Assembly (NCBI RefSeq): GCF_002288925.2
Contig: NW_022098072.1
Coordinates: 21,497,489-21,561,488, forward strand
Length of the DNA stretch: 64,000 bases
Direction: 5' to 3'
From: Delphinapterus leucas
Taxonomy: Eukaryota > Chordata > Mammalia > Artiodactyla > Monodontidae
The translations under genes and the position numbers were made by a program. Under the pieces are notes generated by a model. The model was not told the DNA's origin and did not search any database. It was given only the letters and a program-made list of their open reading frames with translations. This document shows positions 46,098-58,101 of this stretch, piece after piece. Position 1 is the stretch's first letter. The number at the start of each line of letters is the position of its first letter.

Positions 46098-49000
46098 CTG
46101 AAATGAAAAGGTCCAAAATTTAGTTATCTTTGGAAATTCAGATATCTCACAATATTATAGAATTTAAGGCTTATAATGGTAAAATTAAACAGTAGGTCAT
46201 TTATAATATTCATTATACTTTTTACTTTATAATGTAAATGTTTAATTTACTCATACTGAGGCTAGTTAGTTTTCAGAAATATTGGGTTTTTTTTTTTGGT
46301 AAGAAAAGTTGAAATATTGTATTTTAAAAACTTTGGCTATTAATTAGGAAACCCGGAAAAATTAAAAAAGGATTGTCTAACTCCAAGCTGGGATAATTTG
46401 TATCATTTTCCCTCTGATTAAATGAGAAGTGTTCACAACATAGAGTTAAATAAAAAAAGGTATAATATAAAACTATGTATAATACAAATTTACTTTTGTA
46501 TTTAAAATGTATATAAATGATGATTAAAAGACAAGAATAAAATGAATCAAACTGTTAATAGTAATTATCTCTGGATGGTGGCATTCTGAGAGTTTTAAAC
46601 TTTATTTCACATTTTTTGCACTTAAAAAATTTTTCCATATGAGTAAGTAGAAAATTTGTAAATTTACCTTTGTAACCAGAAAAATTATTTTCTGATTTAT
46701 TTTCTTTTTAATATAGTAATGATGAAATTTAAAGAGACTTGGGATAGGGAAACAAATATCTGGAGGGAATCTGTCTTTCATTAGGGTTCAAGGACTAAAC
46801 CTGCCTTAATGATGAAGACAGGTATAAGGAAAGTTAGTAAAATGATGGAGAAAGACAATATTTATTAAAAATTAAAACATGCATACCTTTGACCTAGAAA
46901 TTCTGTATCTAGGAATTTAGCCCTCAAGTACTGGCATACTATTGCACAAAGAAGCATGTATAAGAATGTTGACTGCGTCTTTAAAAATAATATCAAAAAA
47001 ACTGTATCAAGTATTCACAAACAGGGGACCAGTTAAGTGGAGTAGAGCCCATTCATCTCTGCAGCCCACTCTGGGGCAGTCTTCTTCAGACCGTTCTATA
47101 GGTTGGTCATTCTCTCATATTCAGTGCTTTTTTGTGTGTTCTTTTTCCCCTTTCTTTGAAAATCTTTAATATATTCTCTTCAAAGATATTACTACACCTC
47201 TCCTCCCAACAAGCGTGTTTCTTGTTAATAGGGGGTGTTCTCTCACTGTGTTCTAGATACAGTCTGTGATCCAGACTGAGGTCTTGGTGTAATTCGAGTT
47301 CTCTTTGTTCATGCCCCAGACTTCTGAGACTACTGAACATTGTTTGTGCATGCCTTCCCTACTTTGTTTTGTGTGAACTTGGCAATCCTTCTACTTAGTC
47401 AGGTAGGGCTCTTTTGCGAGACTTTCCTCATCCAAAACCTGGGTACTGTATGCTGCTGCTAAGAATCTAAGACCTGACAAGAAGGAGGAAGAATTCTGCT
47501 GCCAGTTTCTAGCTACTTCTATATACTACTTGGATAGACAGTCAAAGACAAATGGTGATAACAGAAATTATTCTGCATTTGACTCATACATTTGGAAACT
47601 GATGTTGGAAAATCTAGAATCAGCATGTCTGTAGATATGTGGCCAAAGATGTAATTCTAAATCCTGTTAATCTTATCTCTTGTCCAACCAAGCTGCAAGG
47701 CCTTTAAATGCATCCCTGACCATTTTTTTAAAAAAATTGTTTTAAATTTCATTTTCTGCAGTATATGAGAAAAAAGCAACATAGAGAAATGGAGAAAAGT
47801 CTGCTTCAACCTGGGCAAGTCTTTGCCATTAAGAAGTTTATAAAGACATAAAAATTTAGAATCAAAAGAAGTAAAAATTGATTATAGAGATAGCTCGGAA
47901 AATTCCATTCGGTAAGAGGGAGGTGAAAGTTAAGAGTTGGGAGACAGTGGAGATGTCCTTTTCCTTTAAAAAAAACCCTATAGATTAAATGTATTTTAAA
48001 TTATCTACTTAAAATGTAGCAAACCTTCAGCCTAGAAATCACATGAACTTCGTTTTACTGTTATGTCGATAGCTTCATATGTTCTTAAATATTTGACTAT
48101 TTCTCATACACTGGAAGAAAATTAGGTAATCCCTTAAATCCTAGCAAATTGTAGCTCCATTTGTAACAGAACTTTTAAAAGCTAAAAGTAAATGTAATAA
48201 GTTTGTAATTATTGTCTTAATACTTTTAGTCAATTTTACAAACAATTGTATTAACTAATCTAAATTATACTTTATGTATTTTCGTGTTAAGTTCATAAAG
48301 GAACGGCCAATTTAGGTGAACAATGAACATCAAATAACAAAATCCTCTGACACACAGTTATCAGTTATCCCCCACCCTCTAACAAATACCCACTTCCCAG
48401 CTCCATAATTCCTAGAGTTTAAAGAGCTCTCCTAGTCCCAGCACAAATTGCTAATATCTGAAGGGGAAAAGGAAATAACATTTGAGAAAGCTTCTATAGG
48501 TGTCATCATTAATAGTGGGAGGTTTAATGGGTTAATATAAAGAAATTTAGTTTTTGAATGTCTCAGCCTTTAACACTTGGAGAAGTAGGAATCTCAGTGG
48601 ACTAATTAAAAATTTTAGTGTCTAAAGAGCTTGTTTCAGCAAGGAAGAACAATTAGCACATTAAGACACTCTTTCTTTTTATACTTTATTTTCCAGTCTG
48701 AAGAACTTGATAGTTAAAGTTTAGTCTTGACCCCAGCCATGAACAGATAGAAGTGTGTCCACATTTTGAAATGTTCTTCATTGCACCCAGATTAAAGAAT
48801 AAGCTCTTGATGTTGAACCTGTCAATTATAAATAAGTAGTCTTGTTCTTTCCTTATGTAGAACTTAGGCTTTGGATTTTAATCATACCACACAAGTGTAT
48901 TTTCACTTTTTATTATATTATTTCTTTCATTTGTGGATTCTAGTTAGCAAAATTATAATATTTAACTCACAGATAAACATGGTAGAAAAAAATATCTTCC

Positions 49001-49267
49001 CTGTGCTCATTTCTTTACAGTGTCTTTGGAAAGTAGATATTTGGTTTAGAATGTCTGATTTGGGGCTGTGAAAACAGCCACAACTCTGTACTTTAGAGAT
49101 TATGGAAATATTTGTGAAATTACTGCTTTTCTTAGAATTAGAACTGGATCTAGTTAGTAGGTCACCATTTTGATGCTAAAGACATTTCATAAATATAAAT
49201 TGTAAGTACATATTTAACAGCTATAAGAGGTTAATTAACCCAGTTTATTGTGCCAGGCAGATTTTAC
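46098..49267 (-). other. AK9 intron, mostly unannotated
   Basis: 3.2 kb AT-rich intron. I recognise no clear gene or full repeat. Positions about 46380-46640 and 46860-47040 look like old interspersed-repeat remnants of unknown family. Confidence 0.6.
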
Positions 49268-49382
49268 CTTGCTGCTTCTTCCTCTTTTCTTTTCTTTAGT
49301 AGTTCACCCAATAACCTTTCTAAAATCTTAGAGTCAATTTCTTGTTTATTCTCTAAATACAGTCTATTAAATAAATATTTTC
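49268..49382 (-). CDS. AK9: AK9 exon: end of kinase domain 2 and helix
   Basis: 115 nt, entered with two bases completing GGA (acceptor TTTGTGTTTCAG) and left in phase 2 through donor GTAAAA. It encodes GKYLFNRLYLENKQEID then SKILERLLGELLKKRKEEE and AAR. It finishes the second kinase-like domain and starts the helical linker. A 5'-truncated L1 insertion begins about 175 bp upstream of the acceptor. Confidence 0.94.
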
Positions 49383-49867
49383 CTGAAACACAAAGAGAAC
49401 AATGTTAATTTTGAGGCTCTATAAAATATAGTGAGATATATTTTTGGAAATTAACAATGAAAAGATTATTTCTGTCTATATCCAAATATATTTTCCTTTA
49501 AGCATTTATTTAAATAGAGCCCAGATTCTTTAAGAGACCATCTTAAATCCTTTTTTTTTTTTTTAACATCTTTATTGGGGTATAATTGCTTTACAATGGT
49601 GTGTTAGTTTCTGCTTTATAACAAAGTGAATAGTTATACATATACATATGTTCCCATATCTCTTCCCTCTTGCATCTCCCTCCCACCCTCCCTATCCCAC
49701 CCCTCTAGGTGGTCACAAAGCACCGAGCTGATCTCCCTGTGCCATGCGGCTGCTTCCCACTAGCTATCTATTTTACATTTGGTAGTGTATATATATGTCC
49801 ATGCCTCTCTCTCGCCCTGTCACAGCTCACCATTCCCCCTCCCCATATCCTCAAGTCCGTTCTCCAG

Positions 49868-49924
49868 TAGGTCTGTGTCTTTATTCCTGTCTTACCCCTA
49901 GGTTCTTCATGACATTTTTTTTTT
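49868..49924. repeat. Copy 1 of the sequence flanking the gap
   Basis: The block that starts AGGTCTGTGTCTTTATTCCT and ends in a T run is repeated immediately after the N run (50025-50080). Confidence 0.9.
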
Positions 49925-50024
49925 NNNNNNNNNNNNNNNNNNNNNNNNNNNNNNNNNNNNNNNNNNNNNNNNNNNNNNNNNNNNNNNNNNNNNNNNNNNN
50001 NNNNNNNNNNNNNNNNNNNNNNNN
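49925..50024. other. Assembly gap, 100 N
   Basis: Exactly 100 N bases inside the L1. The same sequence lies on both sides, so the true gap size is unknown and may be zero or negative. Confidence 0.99.
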
Positions 50025-51824
50025 AGGTCTGTGTCTTTATTCCTGTCTTACCCCTAGGTTCTTCATGACATTTTTTTTTCTTAAATTCCATATATATGTG
50101 TTAGCATACAGTATTTGTCTTTTTCTTTCTGACTTACTTCACTCTGTATGACAGACTCTAGGTCTACCCACCTCATTACAAATAGCTCAATTTCGTTTCT
50201 TTTTATGGCTGAGTAATATTCCATTGTATATATGTGCCACATCTTCTTTATCCATTCATCCGATGATGGGCACTTAGGTTGTTTCCATCTCCGGGCTATT
50301 GTAAATAGAGCTGCAACGAACATTTTGGTACATGACTCTTTTTGAATTTTGGTTTTCTCAGGGTATATGCCCAGTAGGGGGATTGCTGGGTCATACGGCA
50401 GTTCTATTTGTAGTTTTTTAAGGAACGTCCATGCTGTTCTCCACAGTGGCTGTACCAATTCACATTCCCACCAGCAGTGCAAGAGTGTTCCCTTTTCTCC
50501 GCACCCTCTCCAGCATTTATTGTTTCTAGATTTTTTGATGATGGCCATTCTGACTGGTGTGAGGTGATATCTCATTGTAGTTTTGATTTGCATTTCTCTA
50601 ATGATTAATGATGTTGAGCATTCTTTCATGTGTTTGTTGGCAGTCTATATCTTCTTTGGAGAAATGTCTATTTAGGTCTTCTGCCCATTTTTGGATTGGG
50701 TTGTTTGTTTTTTTGTTATTGAGCTGCATGAGCTGCTTGTAAATTTTGGAGATTAATCCTTTGTCAGTTGCTTCATTTGCAAATATTTTCTCCCGTTCTG
50801 AGGGTTGTCTTTTCATCTTGTTTATGGTGTCCTTTGCTGTGCAAAAGCTTTGAAGTTTCATTAGGTCCCATTTGTTTATTTTTGTTTTTATTTCCATTTC
50901 TCTAGGAGGTGGGTCAGAAAGGATCTTGCTGTGATTTATGTCATAGAGTGTTCTGCCTATGTTTTCTTCTAAGAGTTCGATAGTTTCTGGCCTTATTTAG
51001 GTCTTTAATCCATTTTGAGCTTATTTTTGTGTATGGTGTTAGGGAGTGATCTAATCTCATACTTTTACATGTACCTCTCCACTTTTCCCAGCACCACTTA
51101 TTGAAGAGGCCGCCATTTCTCCACTGTACATTCCTGCCTCCTTTATCAAAGATAAGGTGACCATATGTGTGTGGGTTCATCTCTGGGCTTTCTATCCTGT
51201 TCCACTGATCTATCTGTCTGTTTTTGTGCCAGTACCATACTGTCTTGATTACTGTAGCTTTGTAGTATAGTCTGAAGTCAGGGAGCCTGATTCCTCCAGC
51301 TCTGTTTTTCATTCTCAAGATTGCTTTGGCTATTCGGGGTCTTTTGTGTTTCCATACAAATTGTGAAATTTTTTGTTCTAGTTCTGTGAAAAATGCCAGT
51401 GGTAGTTTGATAGGGATTGCATTGAATCTGTAGATTGCTTTGGGTAGTAGAGTCATTTTCACAATGTTGATTCTTCCAATCCACGAACATGGTATATCTC
51501 TCCATCTATTTGTATCATCTTTAATTTCTTTCATCAGTGTCTTATAATTTTCTGCATACAGGTCTTTTGTCTCCTTAGGTAGGTTTATTCCTAGATATTT
51601 TATTCTTTTTGTTGCAATGGTAAATGGAAGTGTTTTCTTGATTTCACTTTCAGATTTTTCATCATTAGTATATAGGAATGCCAGAGATTTTTAAATCCTT
51701 TTTAAAAGGTGTATATGGGCATGTCATAAATAACTAAAACATAAAAAGAGGTAGTATAATATATTCTCCCCATGGAAATTATCTTTTCAAATATATTTCC
51801 TTAAGATGCAAAATTACAGAATAT

Positions 51825-51970
51825 TCTTGGCCCCCTCATCAAAGATTAGTTGACCGTTACATGTGTGAGTTTACTTCTGGGCTCTCTGTTCTGTTCCATT
51901 GGACTATGTGTCTGCTTTTCTGGTGGTACCATACTGTTTTGATTACTATAGCTTTATAGAAAGTGACAGA
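51825..51970 (-). mobile_element. Older L1 fragment
   Basis: CTCATCAAAGATTAGTTGAC, TCTGTTCTGTTCCATTGGAC and TTTTGATTACTATAGCTTTA are diverged L1 ORF2 in reverse orientation. Confidence 0.7.
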
Positions 51971-52351
51971 ATAATTAAAATTTAGTTCTGCTATCTTTAT
52001 GTACTTAGTATTTCCCATTTAAGGTGAAGAAGGACTAATATATAGTTTTGCCCTCAGCCTCATATATTTTTCATTTAGAAGTTACAATGCTGACTGGGAT
52101 GGGGTGTTAGATTCTCAGCTCCAAAGAATAATTGTAAGGGCCTGCTGGAACATCAGGTGATCCCACATCATCTGTGGCCACCTACTCAGTGGATGGATGC
52201 CTCCTTTTGTGTACCTCTAGGTCATGAAGGGACTACTGGTGTGGTATTTGTACATAGGGAAGGTGGAGTGTTTTTCATTTTATATTTTAAGTAAAAATAT
52301 TATCAGCAATAAAAACTTCACTTTAAATTGACATGATAAATATTTACCAAC

Positions 52352-52508
52352 CATTGTTTTCTGTGTCTGATAAACAGATGACTAAATCGGGTAGAATTCC
52401 TTTGTTGACTAAGACCATCCACAGTTCTTTCATAATAGGGTAGTTGTCCAGTATCCATCCTCCATACTTTGGGGCACCATAAAACCTATTCTTGTTTTCT
52501 TCAACTAC
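52352..52508 (-). CDS. AK9: AK9 exon: kinase domain 2 core (degenerate)
   Basis: 157 nt, entered in phase 0 after acceptor TTTTTCACAG and left in phase 1. It encodes VVEENKNRFYGAPKYGGW, ILDNYPIMKELWMVLVN and KGILPDLVICLSDTENN. The family signature DGFPR reads DNYPI here, as expected for the degenerate second domain of AK9. Two donors lie 4 nt apart (GTTG then GTAAAT). Only the first keeps the frame into the next exon, so the exon end is set at 52352. Confidence 0.93.
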
Positions 52509-52779
52509 CTGTGAAAAACAGCAAACTGAAATTACCATCATATCTACCCAAGTAAAGGATGCTACCTTGATATATTACTTTTGTGGACCTTAATCAAGTA
52601 TCTTTTGAGTTTTTCTGACTTTCAGAAGGAAATAAAAAGAGCCACTTAATTTTAAAAGAGAAACTTAATTTTAAAGCAATAAAGCTATAAGTTTTAAAAG
52701 TTAAGAACAGGAAGCAAAAGCCTTTCTTAAATAAATATAACAATACATGCTTACTATATGTTATTCAGTATTACAGAAT

Positions 52780-52880
52780 CCAAATCCTGATTCAGAAGGT
52801 CTAGGGTAAGGCCCAAGAGTCTGTATTTCTAACATGCTCTCAGGTGACAATGGTCCTTGGTCCACTCTTTGAGTAGCAAG
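52780..52880 (-). mobile_element. MER5A-like hAT fragment
   Basis: ATTCAGAAGGTCTAGGGTAA, GTCTGTATTTCTAACATGCT and GGTCCACTCTTTGAGTAGCA follow MER5A. Confidence 0.65.
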
Positions 52881-53261
52881 GTCCTAGCCCAGTTTGCCTT
52901 TTTTAGTGACAATGCTCTTCACTTCCCTTTTGCTTTTCAGCCTTCAATGTGAAAGGCTTCTACCTGCCACCCAATAATAATAACTTCAACACAAGTATGG
53001 AGATTAGATGTGGATCTATGAATATACCAATTCTGAAGGTTTTAAACAAGTCTGTGGGCCATCAGGAAATCACAGAATATTAGAAGCCAAAGGGGAAGAA
53101 ATCTCAAGAAGACTGGTGTAACTCTCTGGCCTATGTAGAATTTAAGATTACCTGCTTTTTGAATTTCCATCTGAATGAAGAGTATTTTGAAAAAAAGAAT
53201 TTTAACACTTTGAAATGTTTCACATAATAGAATTGGGGGAAAAAAGCTATAATGAAGAAGT

Positions 53262-53537
53262 ATAAGTGAAATAAGTTAGAGAAAGACAAATACTACATGA
53301 TCTCACTTATTTGTGGAATCTAGAAAAACCAAATTCATAGAAACAGAGAACAGATTGGTGATTGCCAGAGACAGGGCTGGAGGTGGGGAAATGGGTGAAG
53401 GTGGTCAAAAGGTACAAACATCCAGTTATAAGATAAATAAATCCTAATCATGTAATGTACAGCATGGTGACTATAGTTAATAATATTGTAGCGTATATTT
53501 GAAGGTTGCTAAGAGAGTAGATCTTAAAAGTTCTCAC

Positions 53538-53568
<31 letters not shown>

Positions 53569-53710
53569 AAATGTAACTATGTGAGGTGACCATGTTAACT
53601 AAACTTATTGTAGTAATCATTTTGCAATATATACAAATATCAAATCATTATGTTGTACATTTTAAATGAATACAATCTTATATGTCAATTATATATCAAT
53701 AAAACTGGAA
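53262..53710 (+). mobile_element. L1 3' end fragment, antisense to AK9
   Basis: GACAAATACTACATGATCTC, TTGTGGAATCTAGAAAAACC, GGTGATTGCCAGAGACAGGG and the A-rich end after ATCAATAAAACTGGAAACA are an L1 3' UTR. A CA repeat lies within it (53537-53562). Confidence 0.82.
53537..53562. repeat. (CA)n microsatellite
   Basis: Run of CA dinucleotides in the L1 3' end. Confidence 0.93.
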
Positions 53711-53789
53711 ACAATATAAATGGTTAATAAAAAATTTTACTAAGTTTCAAAGATATGAAAATTAAAACAACATCAACATATAATTTATA

Positions 53790-54990
53790 GTTTCCCTATC
53801 TCATTCAATTTTTTTGAAAAAAATTTAATGGCTTCATAGTATTTAGTCAAATGAATAAACCCTAATTTGTTTAATCATCCTCTTCATGTTAAACATTTAT
53901 ATAACTTATAATTTTATTATAACATTGTGATATGATGGACATCTGCATATATAAATCTTTGTCTAAGTATATATTTCTTTAGGTTAGATTCCTATAAAAA
54001 GTGTTTTTAGGTCAAAAGGAATAAAGGAATGAACATTTTAAAGGCTTTTTATATACATTGTCATGTTGCTTCCATAATGTCTACAACAATTTTCACTCCT
54101 ATGTGACTATATCATTACAGCCTCACTAGTATGGATTGTTATAAGTTTTAAAAAATCTTTGCCAATTTGACAGGTAAGAAATTGTCTTTTTTCATATTTT
54201 TATTGACACTTGAACATTAAAATTTTTCAGTTAACCATTTGTATTTCTTCTTTGATGAAATAATCTGTTTACGTCTTTGTCTGTTTTTTACATTGGTATT
54301 AGATTTTCCTTGATTTGTAAGAAATCTTTATAATGAGGAATTCATGTGTCATATTTATTATAAATACTTTCCCCAGTTTGATGTTTGCTTTAAAATTTTG
54401 ATTTTCATGGTATATTTTTTAAGGAAAGGGAATCATTGTTAAGTAGCATCTTCATTGAGATTTTGCTCTAAGAGTTCTTCCATGGCATTTGTGCCTAGAG
54501 TACTTGACCATTCTAAGATCATTTCAATATCACTACACTTTCTTCTAGGTAAAAACATGCCATTTTTACATTTAACAATTAATACGGAATTAATTTTGAT
54601 ATAAGCTGAGAATCTAAATTGTTTTTATCCTAGCAGTTAATTTTATCAACACTATTAAATAATTCTTCCTTTCCTTTTGGGTTGTGATGTAAACCTTAGT
54701 ATACACTCAGCTTTTATCTATACTGAGGTCTGTTTCTGTGCCTGCTCTGTGGTTCTGTTAGTTCTTGTATGATTATCAGGCTTATAAACCACTGTAACAT
54801 CACATTTTACTAGTTGGTAGAGCAAGTCTCTCTGTGTTATACTTTGCCAGACTGTTCTTACCAATTCTCAACTATTGGTTCTCCCAAATAAATTTTAGAG
54901 ACATTTGTTAGTTTTCAAAATACATTGACATTTTTATTATAATTGCATCAAATCTATAAACTAATTTAAGAAAGATACCTTAATAAGATT
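53790..54990 (-). mobile_element. Old L1 (L1M/HAL1-type) ORF2 remnant
   Basis: Strongly decayed ORF2 in reverse orientation, for example TTTAATCATCCTCTTCATGT, TGGACATCTGCATATATAAA, TTTGCCAATTTGACAGGTAA and TATTATAATTGCATCAAATC. Boundaries approximate. Confidence 0.6.
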
Positions 54991-55414
54991 TTGTCTTTAC
55001 ATGTAAGAAATTAGTAATGACCTACTTTTTAAAAATAGGTTTCCTACTCAGAGATCATGAAAACTGATGACAGGTAGAACAGTGTCCTGCATTGGTCTCT
55101 GTTCTCTTGAAAAAGACAACCTGATATGAGCTTTGATGTTAAAATCTCACGTGATTTAAACTCCCCCACAATCCCAGACTCACAGTTTACCATCTATTGA
55201 CACTACTCATATTACTACATCAGAAGTGTTTTAGTAGTACTCCCTGTAGATTTGTATCCTCCAGAATAAACTCTGGAAAGAATGGAGCAAATTATCAGTG
55301 AAGGGCAAGGATGGGATGTTCACAGCGCTAAAGACATCCCTGACTTGGATATCTCCTCCTTTGGGATCCTCTGTCTCACCTCCCAGGATGAGATAATAGC
55401 CTTGACCTTCCTGA

Positions 55415-55590
55415 CATTCCTATACCTTGTACATATCTAGTTACCACTTAGCACATGAGAGTTAATTATTGGATCCTATGTCAGCCTTTCCTACCTGACT
55501 GATAGCTCCTTAACGGAAAGAGCTATGTTTAAATCATCTTTGTGTCCCCAGGCTCTAGCACAGTAGGTACTCAGAATGTTTCTGAAGAAA
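55415..55590 (+). mobile_element. L2 3' end fragment
   Basis: ACTGATAGCTCCTTAACGGA, TTTGTGTCCCCAGGCTCTAG and CACAGTAGGTACTCAGAATG fit L2. Confidence 0.65.
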
Positions 55591-56401
55591 TAAATTGATG
55601 ACAGAACAACCTGAAGAGATACAGAAGTTGAAAGATCTCTTTGGGAAGCTCAGAGGGGGATAACAACTTGCCTCGGGTAGAGCCTGGGGCTCAAGGATTT
55701 CACCCAATGTGTTACAGAGTGGTTCTATACTCTCAGAGAACATTTTTTTTCTTCTCATGATTTTAAATTACATCATTTTCAAATTACAGAGAAATACATA
55801 AGTTCATCGAATGACCAAAACTGATTTGTTCTCTTTAACTTTTGCTCTGAACGCTTACCCAAGCACTCTGTACAAAACAGATCCATATGGTCTTTATAAG
55901 CCTTCTGATTTGATATGGGTAGGACATAGTACCTGAGGCTTTATTTTTCCCTTAGATTGGAAAATCCGTGGTGTGTCCATCCATCTCCCCCATGAACATG
56001 TTCAAGGTGGCTGGATGAAATTAGTTAGCTAGGGAGCAAAATTTGTCTTGGTTTACAAATAACTGGCTCATAGATGAAAAAGTAACTTTGGTACTTGCTT
56101 CATATAAACTATCTTTTAACCAACTGGACTGAATTAAAGACAATAAAAGTTAATGAAGAATAAATGTCAAAGCTATGAAATTGTATTGCACATTTGTTGA
56201 TAATTATTGAAAATTTATAAGCAACTGTTCACTGGGGTACATTACACATAACAATGTTGACTGTAAAATGCACATGAATTTGAAGGCTACAGATTTCAAC
56301 ACTGTCATACAGGATTCTAAAATAATTGTACATATACTAGGTTAACATTTTCTCAGTTACTGTGAAATCAATGATAAAAATAAAGAGCCTGGATTTCTTA
56401 C

Positions 56402-56550
56402 CTCTTGGAGAACTTCGTCTAAGATTTCAGCAATTTTTTCATGTGGCTGTTCAAAGTTCATGTCCTTTGCCATTTTTACCGTCTCCTTTATTATGGAAAG
56501 AACTTCTGGATGATCTGCAGTTACCTCCTCTATCACATATTCTATTACAT
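56402..56550 (-). CDS. AK9: AK9 exon: kinase domain 2, NMP-binding side
   Basis: 149 nt, entered with two bases completing GAT (acceptor TTTTACTTTAG) and left in phase 0 through a strong donor GTAAGA. It encodes DVIEYVIEEVTADHPEVL, SIIKETVKMAKDMNFEQ and PHEKIAEILDEVLQE. This is a helical region preceding the degenerate DNYPI segment of kinase domain 2. No stops. Confidence 0.95.
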
Positions 56551-58017
56551 CTAAAGTAAAATAAATCAATAAATTAATGCCATTAATAATTTTAGTAAAC
56601 AATGCTATTTGCATTAGAACATGATTGTAAATACCTAACCCAAGGAAGTACTCTTTGTGTTCCTGCAGCACATGCCCGAAAAAGGGAGAAATAGACTGGA
56701 CGGGAAATAAGTCAGGAATCACAAAATAACAGAGCAGTGGCTTAAAGCCAGTGCATCAGAATGAAAGTGAATGAGGCCTGAAAAAAGTCATGTCAGGCAG
56801 GAGTCAAAACTCAGGAAGCCAGGGAGAAGACGTAGGAAACAAAGGCTTCCAGGGGTCAGGCTAAAACTTGGGCATCTAGGGAATGAGTCAGAAAACAAAA
56901 TAAATACTTCCAATTATAAGCATGAAACTAAATGGGACAATAAGAGGACGGGAGGTAGGCAAGTTGGAGGGGATGGAAGAAAGGGTGGCATAGGATGGTT
57001 TTTGAAGTGTTAAGACTTGATTCTTGTCTCATTGTGTGCTGAATGTTTCCTTACACGACTGAGCTGGCTCACAGGCTGCACCATGATGTAAACATTCATC
57101 CACTCCTGTAATGGGACATGAGATTGGCAGCTCCACCTGACTCCTCTACCTCTGCCTTTCCAATAGTGCCTCCTGAGCTGCCCCAAGGCTCTATCCATCA
57201 GGGTCTCATGCCAGAGTCCAATTGATCCTTGCCCAGAAAAACCCCAAAGGACCTTTGAAGAGCAGCTGCCTGCTGCTATCCCTGTCGTAAAGTGAGAATC
57301 TGTTCTCAGGGATAGAGAGAGCCAGCAGTTTCTGGAGAGCCAGAGTGGAAGAGGCAGGAACCCAAGATCTTCCGATAGCCAGGGAAAGAGGACATGAGGA
57401 GGCAGAAATAGCCAGGCAAAGGTACTACATGTGCCAGAAGATGCTAGTGGTCTATCCAATATCTGGTCTCCTTTTCCTTAGTAACAGAACCCTGATTTTG
57501 TTAGGGTCAGCCATGTGCCTAGCTAAAAACACTACATCTCCTAACTTCCCTTATAGTTTGGATGGCTGGTAGATAAGATGCAAGAAAAATTTGGGAAGGG
57601 GAGGCGGTGAGTCTTCTTGTTTTCTATTTAAAGAGGAACAACTCAGCTGGATGGAATGCCAATTTTTTGTCCCTTGTCTTTTCCCTTTTCCTGCACACTG
57701 ATATGATGGCTGGCGTGCTAGCAGCCATCTTGTGAATTATTACAGTAGCCACATGCCAGGAATGGCAGAAAAAATAGATCTCCTATCTTCTCAATATTCT
57801 TGTTCACAAAAACAATATATCACATGTTCTTTTTTCTGTGTTCCTGCATGTCTAACTGTTCATATTATAGTAGCCTTTAAGATAAAGTAAGTGGATATTA
57901 ATAATACTTTAAAAAAAAAAGCCACACACACGTTACTCCTTCAAAATTCTAAAGGAACTATTTGTGATTTTTATATCCACAGTCTAAGAGAACCAAATTA
58001 CCCAAATGTTAATTTAC
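56551..58017 (-). other. AK9 intron
   Basis: 1.5 kb intron. Positions 57000-57720 look like old repeat-derived sequence without a clear family. Nothing else recognised. Confidence 0.6.
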
Positions 58018-58101
58018 CTTTTTTTGAATCCAACATTAGATCTTGACTAGAGTCTTGTTGACTTCTTTGAAGTGTAGACATTTCACTTGTTTCTTTTTCA
58101 T
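58018..58101 (-). CDS. AK9: AK9 small exon: Ser/Gln-rich linker
   Basis: 84 nt, phase 1 at both ends, with acceptor TTTTATTCACAG and donor GTAAAT. Joined to its neighbours it reads DEKETSEMSTLQRSQQ then DSSQDLMLDSKK. Being 84 nt with equal phases it can be skipped without a frameshift. Confidence 0.93.

Larger units (their letters stand above)
49557..51690 (-). mobile_element. L1, 5'-truncated, 2.1 kb, sense to AK9
   Basis: The 3' end (AACATCTTTATTGGGGTATA) is at the low side and ORF2 coding continues to 51690. Broken frames at 50081-50629, 50598-50897 and 50941-51534 carry the ORF2 C-terminal part. The 13-bp target-site duplication TTAAATCCTTTTT lies at 49543 and 51691. Highly similar to the L1 at 61522-64000. 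Confidence 0.95.
49383..52351 (-). other. AK9 intron with L1 and assembly gap
   Basis: 3.0 kb intron. It contains a 2.1 kb L1 (49557-51690) with the N gap (49925-50024) and an older L1 fragment (51825-51970). The remaining 52000-52340 shows nothing recognised. Confidence 0.85.
52509..56401 (-). other. AK9 intron with L1 remnants
   Basis: 3.9 kb intron. It holds a MER5A-like piece (52780-52880), an L1 3' end (53262-53710) with a CA repeat, old L1M ORF2 (53790-54990) and an L2 end (55415-55590). Positions 55600-56400 show nothing recognised. Confidence 0.7.

Noticed and set aside
49795..50151. Open frames on both strands spanning the N gap
   Set aside because: They run through N bases and the duplicated gap flanks within L1 sequence, so they are artefacts.
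52348..52508. AK9 exon ending at the stronger donor (52348)
   Set aside because: It shifts the frame and gives an early stop in the next exon. The 52352 end fits the phase.
57010..57459. Minus-strand open frame of 149 codons between AK9 exons
   Set aside because: Adjacent exons 56402-56550 and 58018-58101 join in phase without it, and the sequence looks repeat-derived.
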